Part shown: positions 48,069 through 59,857 of the stretch, piece after piece | How positions within the stretch are numbered: the stretch's first letter is position 1 | How the letters are laid out: every line of letters starts with the position of its first letter | Assembly: GCA_004123355.1 (NCBI GenBank) | Contig: SCHM01000003.1 | Span: forward strand, 3,615,058-3,679,057 | Direction of reading: 5' to 3' | From: Amphirosellinia nigrospora | Lineage: Eukaryota; Ascomycota; Sordariomycetes; Xylariales; Xylariaceae | Length of the DNA: 64,000 nt | Program-made: the position numbers and the translations under genes | Notes under the pieces: generated by a model | Seen by the model: only the letters and a program-made list of their open reading frames with translations | Database searches by the model: none | Told to the model about the DNA's origin: nothing

Positions 48069-48669
48069 AGTCGAAGGGACCGGGCGTGTACGTATTGAAG
48101 TTTGGCGGTAGAGGCTGGGACGGTTGCGTTGCGAAATTGTTCACGAAGGCCGGGGCGTCTTGCCACTGTGGTGTGGCTTGCCCTTGTCCGCGATGGTGCG
48201 GGTAGCTGCTGCTGCGTTCCAGCGACGTCAGGCGCCGGGTATCGTGATAGGTATCGTTCGAGTTTCTCGTCAAGTTTCAGAATGCGATCGTAAGTCACTG
48301 GGAGCTCTGGTCCGTTGCGGTCGGAGATCTGTGCAAATTATTATATTATGTTAGCGGATTGGGTTCGTGACAAGGATCGTGTGTACAGTGGGGTGCGTAT
48401 GCTAGGATCGAATGGGGGATAGTGGGAGAATCAATAATCCTCTCCGGAGTCCCCCGCCATACCCGGGTTCCAGTTCTCTGGAGCTGTACCCGGTCCCGGG
48501 ATTGTGGCGTCGGCCTGTGCCCCGAGGTTGGCTTGGTGTCATGCAAGGAATCAAACTGGAAAAAAAGAAAAAAAATAGAGCTATAACATACCTCCTCACT
48601 ATTCCGTTCCTCATTGGCTTGCGTGTAGATCAGAATGTCATCCACTTGGCCACGGTCCAGGAATCCCAA
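48046..48669 (-). CDS. small unknown protein, two exons, overlaps mL40 start
   Basis: Exon 1 (48669-48592) encodes GFLDRGQVDDILIYTQANEE; an intron with GTATGT...CACAG follows; exon 2 starts at 48328 with ISDRNGPELPVTYDRILKLDEKLERYL. Two frames are open afterwards. One ends at 48053. The other ends at 48046 and has a Ser/Pro/Gln-rich tail (FATQPSQPLPPNFNTYTPG) that looks more natural, which would need a frame change near 48240. The helical, charged part at residues 40-60 could form a coiled coil. I do not recognise a family. No membrane segment or signal peptide. It runs in the same direction as mL40 and its end overlaps the mL40 ATG. Confidence 0.5.
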
Positions 48670-49310
48670 CTACTGACTAACAGAGCCCAGCAAGGTTATG
48701 AATGAGATACACAATTCAGAGGATTGTCCGCAAAACCCCGATACTCAACAGTAGGCCAAAACCCTAGCATGGAGTGACGATTTATATCATTTACGAAGCT
48801 CATTTATCGCGTCCTCGGACAGGGGGCGTAAGGCGTAGGCTTGCATTTGTCGTTGTCTCTCGCAAGTCAATGCTTGTCGCTCTTGCCATGAGATTTCATA
48901 ATTACAGCTCATAAAATCCGATTGACGAATAGGCTTCGGATGATGAAGTTGATTGAAGACCTAATAGCTTATGGAGGCTGAGGCGTTACTTATCATATAT
49001 AGTATCATATGAGTGTAGCCATTTGCACAAGGCCTCGGCTATCTAACTACTCGTCTGTTGTCTAGGCCCTAAGACAGCTATATTAAAGCGAGAGAACAGA
49101 GGCAAATAAAGCAAAGCAACTAGAAGCAAGGCTATTGAGAGCTACGAACTGGAGATATTCCACGCCATAGGGAGAGATGATAAGACCATCATGGTTCCCT
49201 TGTCTCCGACAAGATTATTGGAATCTGAGTATCTTGCCAAACTCTTGAACAAAGATTCTCGCGCCTAATATTTAGCAGCTGGTCTCCCTGAACTCCATAA
49301 TATAAATCTA
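48670..49310. other. intergenic
   Basis: Promoter of the small unknown gene and 3' flank of the monooxygenase gene. No gene seen. Confidence 0.45.
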
Positions 49311-51143
49311 TTACAGAAAATATTTGTAGTAGTACGACACTATTCCTACAGCGATACATGCCAACATAGCTAGCAGGCCTAGGCCATTTGTTTTGGGTCT
49401 GCGTTTTGCCATGACTGTCGACTGCCTCATACCAAAGTCCTCCCAACAAACGAAAATGCTCCGCAACCAAAACATACACTGCCAATCGGGAAACATGATC
49501 GTATTTCTCCTAGTTCTGGGGTCGATAAACCAAGATGAACACCCTGTTGACCAGACAAGCTTCTCAGCTTTTTCTGGACGTCATAAATATCCTTCATTTC
49601 GGCCTCTGGCAAGACTTCGACGATATCGGACGTCGAAGAATTAAAAACAGATCTAATAGCTCCGATTGCCTGAAGGACTGGCCGTATAATGCGCAAAGAA
49701 AAGTTAACTTGGCATTCGGACGTGTAAATGACTGACAGATGACCACTTAGAGTATTAGGTCCCATCATGACAAAGAGGTTCGGAAAGCCTGAGAAGCATG
49801 TCCCGAAATATGAAGATGACGATCCATCGCTCACATGATCCCACTGTTACTCGCCTTAGTGTGGATGTTATAGTACGTGGTCTTGGTATAAACTTACATG
49901 TTCATTGATGGTCATACCGCTCTTGCCAATGATTTCCATTGGTGCTAATGGCTTCTGAGTTTCGAAACCATGTGCCATAATAATGGCATCGGCAGTTATG
50001 ATCCTTCCAGATTCAGTTCGAACCCCTGTAGAGACAATCTCTTTGATTGGATCCTGATACATCAATTCCACGTTGTCGCCATGTAAACAGGCTAGGTAAT
50101 CGGTGTCGTTGACCCGGCGCTTGCAGCCGATCTCTGTTTTAGGTACTAGAAATTCCCTGTACTGAGCTGGGGAATTCCTCAGAATATACTCTGTGGCGTC
50201 CTCGGTCCAGTTCTTGCGAATCCGTGATCCGGCAATCACGTCGAAGCCTCTGAAGTCCCTCTCCTTTTCCCAGTAGAGCTTGGCACGATGAAATCGCATG
50301 GCAAATGGTATCCATCTCATTATTCTCTTAAATGCAATTGAATACTCCGGATTCGGCCGGTCCGCTAGCCAGTGAGCTTGCCTAGCAAACTGAGTGATTC
50401 TCTTTGCAGCACCGTCACCAAAACTCATGGCTGGAATTGCCTGTGTTGCACTACAGCCATTGCCTGTCGGTCAATAAAGTTAGCTCATTTTATCATCACC
50501 ATCCAGATGAATTTGAACATACCAACTACCACTATATCTTTGTCTTTCCAATCGAAAGAATGATCCCATTCGGCCGTGTGAAATAGTTTTCCTTGGAAAA
50601 GTGATGCCCCGGGGATATCGCACTTCTTCGGCACCGAGAGCGCACCAACGGCTGAAACTAGGATCTTGCATCGCCTTTCACTGACTTCAGATGTGTTTGC
50701 ATCTTTTAGGACTACAGTCCACGTCCCTGACTGTTCCTCCCATCTGGCTGATAGAACACTAGTTCCGAATTTGATATGCTGCCTGAGGTGATATTTATCG
50801 GTGAGATCTTCAAAGTAGGCCTTTATTTCTGGTTGTAATGCAAACTTGCAAGACCAGTCTGGATTCAAGGCAAAAGAATAAGAGTAAAAGTGGGATGGGA
50901 CCTTGTGCAGAAATGCTGTAAGTAGTCGTCGTCAAATCAGAATGGACTTGTACTCACATCACATCCGCATCCCGGATATGAATTCGACCCCCATGTCCCA
51001 GCGACTTGCGTTGTCTTTTCAATTATCTCAAAACTCCTGACGTTGTACTGGCGAATAAGCTGGATGGCAAATGCCAGACCGGACATGCCAGCGCCAATAA
51101 TGAGAATAGGCGTGTCATATTCCATGGTGTGAGATTGCAACAA
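49311..51143 (-). CDS. type I Baeyer-Villiger / flavin monooxygenase with C-terminal membrane anchor
   Basis: Exons: 51143-50958, 50901-50523, 50463-49898 and 49843-49311. The FAD-binding Rossmann motif is [14 protein letters not shown], followed by [14 protein letters not shown]. The Baeyer-Villiger fingerprint FxGxxxHxxxWD is met by [12 protein letters not shown]. The NADPH Rossmann motif is VVVGNGCSA. Later come [13 protein letters not shown] and [16 protein letters not shown], all typical. A frame change at TTTTT 49569-49573 separates QKK from [12 protein letters not shown]; one missing A on the coding strand explains it. The true C-terminus then has a hydrophobic helix ([19 protein letters not shown]) and ends KYFL, so the enzyme is probably tethered to a membrane. 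An internal start at 51125 (MEYDTP) is equally good. It is the first gene of an oxidative cluster with ADH, SDR and regulator. Confidence 0.88.
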
Positions 51144-51501
51144 ACCAAAGAATTTTCATTGGTAAAAGCTACGACTGAATAAATTGGTGACTATACTATA
51201 GATTTATGAACTCTGGACGTTTGAAGAGCTATACTTATGTAATCTACATATTTCCATAGTCACCGGCGACCAAAACGTAGTTGGAAAGCGAGCCGAATGT
51301 CCCCACTCATAATTGGAGGCCACTGAAAGAGGTATTCAAGCCGAGATTCCTGATTGGGCAAGTGGGGTCAATTACATTGCACCTTGATCAAGCTCACCCC
51401 TGTTGGCTTATTTACTATGTAGAGGAATTACATGCACAGATACCTAGGTAGGTAATCTCCACGAGATTACCTACATAACTACATGTCCCTTTGCCTGCCA
51501 A
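51144..51501. other. short intergenic region
   Basis: Upstream region of the monooxygenase gene and 3' flank of the ADH gene. Contains a TACCTAGGTAGGTA motif near 51442-51455. Nothing else seen. Confidence 0.4.
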
Positions 51502-52817
51502 CTAGCATGTCTTCCCAAAGACCTTTTCGTACCCCACGAGTGTGACACGATACTTCGGTTGACCGAGCTGTACTCTCTGAATTGCTTCCTGGCACCCGGC
51601 CTCACTAATATCAATCGTTTGGACCCAGCTAAACCTCCCAATTATGAGCAACCATTTCCTGGACTTTCGAGCAAAACCATGAGATGGCTTACCTAGTAAT
51701 CTTCATTTCGCTTGCCAATTTTAGCATCTGAAGCATCTCGGTTCTGCTTCTAATGTGGCTCACAGACATGCTATCTGCTGGGCATGTAATCAAAAGCTGT
51801 TATCGTAGGGGAGCGGTTGATCAGGCAAGCCCACGTGGTGGAATACTCCATTCACGGCCAATGTGCTCATGTATTCCTTCATATTGAATCTGTCCGCAGC
51901 ATCTGCCGTGTTAAGGATAAAATCGAAAGTGAAGGCCCAAGGTTTTTGCCAGTCTACGTCACAGCTTGAAATGAATCCAGATGCGCCGAGGGCTACCGCA
52001 TCGGCTGCCTTAGAAGGACTGTGGGAAATAGCGTAGACGTCAGCGCCGAGTGCCTTCGCCCACATGATTCCAAAGTGGCCTAGGCCGCCGCTATTCCCAT
52101 GTTAGTTGACGTCTTCACAGAACTAGCAAGCAGTGACAAACACACATTCCTACGACGGCAACTTTTCTGCCAGGCCCGATGTTAGCACGAACAAGCGGGC
52201 TGTACGTGGTGATACCGGCGCAAAGCATAGGCGCAGCCTTGGCAGACTCGATATTGTCTGGAATCTTGAAGACGAAGTATTCGTGGGCTCGGATGTAATT
52301 CGAATAACCCCCTTGACTAATTGTCCCGTCTGGATAGCGGCCATCGTAGGTATCTATAACTGATTCAATAATTCTCTCTACCTTTTCCTGGTAGTGGCTT
52401 CGGCTTACCAACCATATGTGGACAGTAATTCTCATTGTTAGATAGGCAATTCTTGCACTTAAGACAAGCAGAGACCTGAGCACCAACACCGACTCTATCT
52501 CCAATGCCAATAGTCGAGACCTTGGATCCTGTCTGAACTACCTTTCCGACAACTTCGTGTCCTACACATAGAGGTAACGAACAGGGTCCCCAGCCGCCAG
52601 TTATTTTGTGGACGTCGCTGCCGCAGACTCCGCATGCCTCGATGGCAATATCAACGTCATAGTCCTCGAATTTCTTCGGCTTTAGCTACATATAACATAT
52701 CAGTCAGATTATAGATTGTAGAGGTGATTCAATCATGCATACCTCGGCTTTCCGAAATGTCGGGCTCGTCGACTGAGAGTCAATGACAAACCCTTCAAAC
52801 GTCTCCGGATATCCCAT
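51502..52817 (-). CDS. zinc alcohol dehydrogenase, cinnamyl/ADH6 type
   Basis: Exons: 52817-52743, 52685-52409, 52353-52146, 52090-51693 and 51628-51502. Catalytic zinc ligands are in IEACGVCGSDVHK and LCVGHEVVG. The structural zinc cysteines are in ACLKCKNCLSNNENYC. The substrate region has YPDGTISQGGYSNYIRAH, and a Rossmann motif VVGIGGLGHFG spans a splice site. The C-terminus is SWVQTIDISEAGCQEAI and YRVTLVGYEKVFGKTC. These match NADP-dependent medium-chain dehydrogenases of the CAD/ADH6 group, which oxidise or reduce a wide range of alcohols and aldehydes. Two frame changes occur around 51770-51815, where LPDQPLP continues as TITAFDYMPS and then SMSVSHIRSR. They are not as clearly tied to runs as elsewhere. 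Divergent from the SDR gene. Confidence 0.85.
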
Positions 52818-53441
52818 TTTCTCTTACAAAAAGAGATCACCAAAATAGACCAGTGGTGTATATTTTGCTCGTCTGCTACTTTAGATGTACTATTGCCACG
52901 GAACAGAAATATAACACTATACTAGAGCACAGCTGAAAGTAGAACGTTATCAAGGTGGATGCTTTGCTGTCTACCGCCACTTATATATATTTACGGCTAA
53001 AACTGTAGTAGATATCATAGTCCTCCTTTTGTTATACTTGACTATGTTCCTACTCTGAAACTCCTTTAGATCTCTCTGAGCTTGGACGTATAGCTAGTGA
53101 ATGGTGGGCCACTTAGAGTGTTGGGTTTACTTGATCAAATGGGAAGTTAGACCGAGAAAATGAATCTACCCCTCATCCATCTGGTTAGGGAAATGTTCGC
53201 GAAGCGCGTGGAGCGAGCTCATAGTGCGTTAAGCAATCCAACCCAAACAAAATTATTTTCAATACAAAACTCGCCCTACCTTTCGGAGGGAAATAGAAGG
53301 ACAGCTAATCAGAGGTGTAGGTTTCAAAAAAAAAGGTAAAAACAGCACACTGCAGTCTCATAATATTTTCTTTCCCCCTCTTATACCTTGTTTTCTTGAG
53401 AAGTAACTCCTTTTTCCAACAGCCCTTTCACTAGCCTCATA
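52818..53441. promoter_or_regulatory. divergent promoter region, ADH / SDR
   Basis: 624 bp shared by the two head-to-head dehydrogenase genes. AT-rich near the ADH start and CT-rich before the SDR ATG. I did not find a clear CGG-N-CCG inverted repeat of the type bound by Zn2Cys6 regulators. Confidence 0.4.
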
Positions 53442-54575
53442 ATGGCCTCTCAGCGGCTCTTAAAGAAAGTTGCTATTGTTACAGGATCTTCTTCTGGACT
53501 TGGGAGAGCCATCGCCCTGGCCTACTCTGCAGAAGGTGCTCATATCGTGTGTGCCGACTTGCGGCCCGAAGCCCGCGCTGATGTACAATCCGAGCTTTCG
53601 GTCACTACACATGAACTCATCAAGCAAAACGGAGGGCGCGCCATCTATGTTCAGACGGATGTGAGCAACTCGTCGAATGTCGAAACACTCATTAAGAAGG
53701 CAGTCGAGGAATACGGCAGAATTGACGTGTATGATCTCTTTCACATCTTGTCCATTTCATGTCTGATATGATACAGGCTAGTAAACAATGCAGGGATATC
53801 TCTTGAGGCCGGGCGACCGCCTATGAAAATTCATGAGACCCCAGAGGATATGTGGGATTTGACCAGTGCGTAATTCTTGAAACCATCTTCCTGTTTTGGC
53901 AGCTTTCAGAGCGAAATATTTCTTTATTTCTTTCCGGGATGTGATCATGCTTCAAGCTTCCGAAGCCCTCAAAATTGATGCTCTACAGGCAACAGCTGAC
54001 TCCGAGTGTTGTAGTGGCAGTTAACGTCAAGTCGGTATACTTGATGAGTAGATTTACTATCGAGCAGATGCTCAAGCAAGACTCACATCCCTCCGGAGAC
54101 AGGGGGTGGATTGTCAACATATCTTCAATTTTTGGACTAACTGGCGGCCATGCAATCTGTTAGTCCTCTCTCTTGATCCGTCGAATACCTCGAAGCTGAT
54201 TAAATAGCATCGTACTGTGCTTCAAAAGGAGCAGTCTCTAACCTAACACGCCAAGTGGCGATTGATTACGCCGACGTCGGTATTCACTGTAATGCAATTT
54301 GCCCAGGGTGTAAGTTTTTACTATCCTCCTGTCAGGTGTCGATGGAGTTGGAATAGAACTTGGGCTGACATCTATGCGAAATAGATACCGAGACTGCTAT
54401 TTTCGTTAATACGATCAAGCATGCTAACGACAAGGCAATTCGAGCTAGCCACCCCCTCCACGGCGTCGGCTCTCCTCAGGATATTGTCGGCGCAGCTATC
54501 TTCTTGGCCAGCCACGAGTCCCACTGGGTTACTGGAGTGTGCCTCCCAGTAGATGGCGGCTACACCGCTCAGTAG
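53442..54575 (+). CDS. short-chain dehydrogenase/reductase (classical SDR)
   Basis: Exons: 53442-53728, 53777-53865, 54015-54158, 54208-54309 and 54385-54575. They sum to 813 nt (270 residues) with no frame break. The cofactor motif is [11 protein letters not shown], and CADLRPEA follows the second strand, suggesting NAD(H) preference. Further motifs: [17 protein letters not shown] (catalytic Ser region), [10 protein letters not shown] (YxxxK) and ICPGYTETAIF. The tail [13 protein letters not shown] is usual for classical SDRs. The exon 3 acceptor is TGTTGTAG at 54014; the nearer CTACAG would insert eleven unlikely codons. Likely oxidises a secondary alcohol; it sits in the oxidative cluster. 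Confidence 0.9.
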
Positions 54576-55242
54576 TTTCGAGACTTAACCCGTGGGGAGG
54601 TTGACGATGACATTGGTGTATTTTCATACAACAAGTCGATATTATAACGCGAGTGGAGGTTCGGGATGCGTAGTATGCGATTATGAAGCAGGTCAAAATT
54701 CCGTATCCATTTCCTTCAACTATCCGTTAGCATCGTAATAGCACATGAACATTTCCCATAGATTTCTAGCGACTACGAACTACATAATTTGTGGAAGAAA
54801 CGCTATCAAACTACCAAGTATGAAGTGCATTAGGTGGCCCCGTGGCGAGTCGATTCCAACCTTGCTACTCAATATCATCCCGCCATCATCCATCCTCGGT
54901 TGTGCTGTATGTGGAAGCCAAGACGAGAATAGGGGTGGTGTAGTGTATAATCTGCTGTCGACTTTCGCCAGAAGTGAACGGAAGACCGGACAAAACTCGG
55001 CTTGATTGCTACTTTGAAGTTTAGAGGTGGTCTCTTGGCCCACTCTCTCACGTCCTCGCTTTCGTACTGAGCTAACTACTGCGTATAGTCAGTTACACTC
55101 TATAGTCTTCCCCACACGCCAGCCCACATTACTATAAACAAACCCACCTCCTGGTTCTATGGTTCGGGTTGATCTCCCTTTTCTCTTTCTTCTATAGATC
55201 TAATACTGCCTACTAATCATCCCACATTTCCATAAATCGACA
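54576..55242. other. intergenic
   Basis: 3' flank of the SDR gene and promoter of the Zn2Cys6 regulator gene. Two overlapping 86-87-codon frames on opposite strands are not supported. Confidence 0.45.
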
Positions 55243-57345
55243 ATGCCCAGAGCCTCTCTTAGCAATGCGCTCGTTCTCTGGCTGGTACGTTCTCGGCTAC
55301 CCTACCGCAACGGCATCGCTAACTTTCCTTACTTGGGACAGTTTAACATGCAGGCATCGGAAGCTGAAGTGTGACGAAGTCAAGCCCAATTGTGGCCACT
55401 GCACTAAAAGTTCCGAGACTGTGATTATGGAGAGCGAACCGTTTTTCGCAATTTCGAGGCTCATACGCCATCTAAGCGAAAGCAGGGTGGCAAGACTGGA
55501 CCCTCCTCGCCCCGAGAAAGCAAACCTGGCTTAACGTGCCAAGGCAACGTAAGCTTTCTTTGGCCCTAATATGTTCTAACTGATACGTCTCCGTAGTCAC
55601 GTTTATTAATGTGGAGGATCCTTTTCATATCCCACAGAGCCCGGAAGGTCCGCAGGAAGCCGACCAAATAGGAGCTGAAGCGGATGAGCTAGAATTGGTT
55701 GAGTCTATCGATGAGGCCACCCCCAAGCCCTTCCCTCAGGCTTTCCTTCTAGGTCTCAGGATAGAGACACAGAGTCGAGCCCCTTGGCGTTCGTCGAGTC
55801 TCCTCTCCCGGCTGATATCAGCGCGGAGGCTCAAGTTGATCATGACATACTCGCTTTGCACTTGCTACGGCATTTCAAGGAAGGCCCTGGATTATGGTCA
55901 GTATCGCAGACCATCTTCCATCGGCTCTATCCCGCTTACCCATCGTAGGATGGATCTTTTTGACACTGGTTCTTATTTCTCCTCAAAGCTACCTGTGATG
56001 GCTGCCACCAGACCTTTGCTAAAGTTTGCCGCATGTGCTCTTGCTGCGAAACATTTGTATCGTTTAGGCGTATCTTCGAACAACAATCACCACTTTGTAC
56101 TGAGAGCCTCACGGAGAAACCATTTCGCATCTCAAATTGAAAATATAGATTGGGCATACCAGTCTGCCAAGTTTTACAGCCAAGCGCTAAACCACTTGAA
56201 CACGGCTATGGACTCTCATCACTTTGAGGATGACTTAGCCAATCACGAAAAAATATTCGCTGCAGTGGCACTGCTCAGTACTTATGAGCTAATGGACGCG
56301 CCCAGCACCGCCTGGAAAGCGCATCTTAGCGCGTTGCCTCTTTTCACCCCTCCAGCGGATCTTGCATCATCATCTACATTTCCCCGAGATCAGCCATCTC
56401 AGGGCCCGTCTTTTGGAGTCTGGCTCGGCAGGACCTCCTATGTGCTTGTAGGGCTGTCCTAGCAACTCGATATCACGAATGACTTTCTAACCGTTCCAGT
56501 CATCAGCGAGACACTTACTCGTCTCGACTTGAAGAACATGAAGCTATGGCAGCACGCTGGTCTAGCCGCCGATGCACAAGGGCTGCTGCTCCCTTTGGAC
56601 CACCGAGCTTCGCTAACCCATGCATCTCAGCAGATATCGAAGAGGATACGAAGAGCAATGAACTGACATGGCTTCTTGGCAAGATCGCTAATCACATCGT
56701 GTCCGGTGACGCGCTGGTCTCCGAGGATTTCACGCTGCTCCAGGGCAGAGACCTACCCTCGGTGTCGCACAGGAGCTGCTCCTGGAGAGATGGTCCGAAT
56801 TGATGAATGAGTTGCAAAGATGGTTCCGGAGCCTTCCATCGACGTTCAAAGCCTGCAGCCGCACTAAAGCTAACCACTTCATCGGCGCCCATCAAGATCT
56901 ACCAGATGGGTTTGAACAGTCTTGGTACGACTTGCCTTTGTGTGCAGCGACGATACAGAGCTATCACCAGGCCAATATTCTATTACTTGTGAATAAGCCA
57001 CAAGAATCTACAGCGATCCGATCAACTATATCAGCTCGGCTTCACTCCTATCGAGAAATTCAAAAGCAGGCTGCATATCATGCCAAACAGATTTGCAGCA
57101 TAAGCCTCGCAAACCCAACTGATCCTGTCAGGGTCAACTCGGTGCATGCGCTCTTTGTGGCTGGGCAAGTCTTCCACAAACGTGAAGAGCAGAATGTCGT
57201 GCTTCGTCTGCTCTCTGATATTGAACACGACCTGGGATGGACTACCAGTTTCCACATCAAGAGACTAGTAAAAGAATGGCGAATGTTGAAAATAGTGAGG
57301 CAAACTACTGATAAGAAAACTTTTGTCATAATTTTAATGACTTGA
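55243..57345 (+). CDS. Zn2Cys6 fungal-specific transcription factor
   Basis: Exon 1 is 55243-55284; exon 2 is 55342-55548; later exons begin at 55597 and 55949. The DNA-binding domain reads GCLTCRHRKLKCDEVKPNC, GHC and a sixth Cys in RDCDYG, spanning the first intron. A mid-protein acidic/Ser-Pro linker follows (PLPADISAEAQVDHD). Then come LHLLRHFKEGPG, MDLFDTGSYFSSKLPVMAA and RPLLKFAACALAAKHLYRLG, the fungal-specific TF domain start. Its end is PLCAATIQSYHQANILLLVN. Frame changes occur near AA 55264-55265, CC 55413-55414, around 55745 and again around 56380-56810. Several fit one-base losses in runs. Stop at 57343-57345. It ends the BVMO/ADH/SDR group and is the likely regulator of it (inference from position). 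Confidence 0.83.
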
Positions 57346-59296
57346 CATAAGAGACAACATGTTGCAATCAAAGGATAATATGATTAATTTGTGGCCCGCT
57401 GAAGTAAGCCTGAGATACTTTCTATCATAAGTAGCTAAGTTTTGTATAAAAATAATAAAATGTATTTGGCATATTTTTGTACCCATCGACGCATATAACA
57501 CCTCTTAAGAAGCTTGCGCCTGTTAAAGCAACCTTGAAGTATCATGAACGATTCGTACTTTGACACTGTGTGTGATTTGATGTTTCTTTCGTTATCCCCA
57601 ACGCGGATGAGCGCGGATGAGCGCGGATGAGCGCGAAGGTGTTCAAAACACCACAAGCTCGTTGATGATGCATGCGAATTGTTCCTAATAAGTCTGAGGG
57701 ATAACAGCGGACTTAGTTGAGAGCGGCCACGGTCCTTTTCAATGGGTAGTGAGTTTTTGCCTTTATCGATATGAAGGCTTAGGGGCTCCGGTCTTCTAGA
57801 GACTGAACATAATCGTACGGGTCATAGTCGGGGTTATCTGCCCTCGTCATCAGTAGTCGTCCCAAGTTGTTCCTGTACACTTCTGGTTGTTTCCTAATGT
57901 TGCCTCTAGACAATTTTAGGTTCGTTGTCCTTCATTTTCCCCACTCTCAAGATACTAACGCCGGGACGTTAGCGGAGCACTGAACTACAGGTCTTGATGC
58001 GCGCTGGGACTCTCGGGAACTTTGCCTTTTGGCTTCTTTTCCTAATTTTTATCAAGGTAATGCATGGTTGCTAGTACTAATATCATGTCCTTGTCGAGGG
58101 ATAGTCTATTACATTGGGAGCTCTATGCCGGATGAGTTTCTGGTGTCTAGTTGATAACCTTCGGGTAGGACTTCATACAGGAAGATGTGCGCTAGACACG
58201 CATTCATGTGGACGAATCCTCTTGACCCAGATACCAGATAAGAGTTTTACGCGTTCCCATTGCACGCTGACGGTTATCTAACTCTAGCTCGTTTTAAGGG
58301 GATAAGGTAATTTCTAAAAAAAGCTTGCTAGACTCTAAATTGGCCACTCGATCTTGACAATCACTCCCCACTCGCGAACCCAGTTCCACCCCAAACTTCC
58401 AAGTAGAGTCGTAAGTGTGATCGCTTTTACATCCCCAGCATGAAGAAAGCATAATCTGAGTCTACAACCACACCTGACTCGCCGACATGGCCGGCAAACA
58501 GTCTTGTTGCACCAGGAAGTTTAACGCTACCTGAACCCTACCTTCGGCATTCCGCTCTTACCCTCGTACCTACAAACCCTAAAAGAGCCACATCATCAGG
58601 CAAAAACTAAAAACAGGCTAAAGGTTAGCCGCATAAAAAAGACCTTTGAGATGATAATATTAACATGTTGAAATTAGAAGTTCAAAGAGCACCGGGCGCC
58701 GGATGAAAACTGTGTGTCCCTCATAACTTCCTTACATATGCTGTCGAATGTAAAGTCGGCAGCCGCTACAGAGTTTCTCGTAGTGTTAAGGTCAGGATCT
58801 ATATATCATAAAAGCTGAAAGTGCCATGTTTATATCACCATTGCGTTTGGGGACTTCTGATCCTGGCACACTTTTAGGTTTTCATCATAGAGCTGTGAGT
58901 TTATGCCACGCAAGCAAAATAGCAAGATTTTATTTTGGGATTAAGCTTTGACCGGTCCGAGCCGCGTCACCGTTGAAGTTTTTTTTTTTTTTTTTTTTTT
59001 TGAAAAGTAGTAGGTCAAGGAGTTGTCGCATGCCTCGTTTATAAGTATAGGGCCTTCCCACCTCCCCAGATATTAAATAGCTGAATGGTACGCTCATACA
59101 CCTTCATTTCCATTGAGATACCTATCTATAGAGAGAAACGCCATAGCATTTGAATTTACTACAGCAGATTCTTGTAACTCACTAGATTTGACAAATATCC
59201 TATTTATCCAAAGATTCACGCTTACGCTACGAAGAACATCGATTCCCCCAGAATCCATCACTACACCTATTATCTAGTATACCCTACCACATCGAA
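57346..59296. other. 2 kb gene-free stretch with low-complexity tracts
   Basis: No coding signal. Contains three and a half copies of GCGCGGATGA at about 57602-57636 and a run of 22 T at about 58979-59001. It may hold the promoter of the next gene. Confidence 0.5.
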
Positions 59297-59857
59297 ATGT
59301 CGTCCGAAACTCCAACCTCAACTCCTACGATAAATAACTATTTTGACCAACTTGAGAGGCCGCAGCATCCTCTTTGCCAGTACTTCCCAGCCGCGATGCA
59401 TTCGGAACTCGATCAGGCTTATAGGAGGTTTCTTGATGGGAACTCGGAGTCATTTATGGTTCCGACAAAAGAAACATTTGCGACGTCTAGCACAGGTCTG
59501 GCCTCTATTCCGGATCTAAACTTAGATGGACCTGCCAGCCCACCAGCAATGGAATTCGACACCATCCACAGAATACGGACTCTTGGTTCGCCAGGGCGAA
59601 CGGGACCGTCCAAATTTGGCAAGCTGATAGTCGGGACCCAAAAACCACTCGACGAAGCGAACGATCGAGCCATGAAGGAGGTGTACGAATTCCACCACGC
59701 GCGGGCGCACGCCGACGGGAACTTCTTGACCCCGCCGAACCCGGACTGGATTCGAAAGGCGGGGACAGAGGCAGCATGGTGGCCAATGACTTGGAAGGTG
59801 GAAAACGGACAGCTGAGGTTTTCGTTAACCATCGATAAGGGCATTACAAAGTGTTAG
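59297..59857 (+). CDS. unknown 186-residue protein, single exon
   Basis: Continuous frame from the ATG with a good context (GAAATGTC), 186 residues. N-terminus SSETPTSTPTINNYFDQLE is polar. The middle is LCQYFPAAMHSELDQAYRRF and GTQKPLDEANDRAMKEVYEF. The end holds two Trp-rich patches, WIRKAGTEAAWWPMTWKVE, then SLTIDKG. No signal peptide or membrane segment. I do not recognise a family; it may be a lineage-specific fungal protein. Codon use is ordinary, and the antisense frames are shorter or shadows. Confidence 0.6.
   Translation: MSSETPTSTPTINNYFDQLERPQHPLCQYFPAAMHSELDQAYRRFLDGNSESFMVPTKETFATSSTGLASIPDLNLDGPASPPAMEFDTIHRIRTLGSPGRTGPSKFGKLIVGTQKPLDEANDRAMKEVYEFHHARAHADGNFLTPPNPDWIRKAGTEAAWWPMTWKVENGQLRFSLTIDKGITKC

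Noticed and set aside
58979-59001. T22 run as the poly-A tail of a reverse-transcribed insertion
   Set aside because: No target duplication or recognisable inserted body next to it; more likely a simple low-complexity tract.
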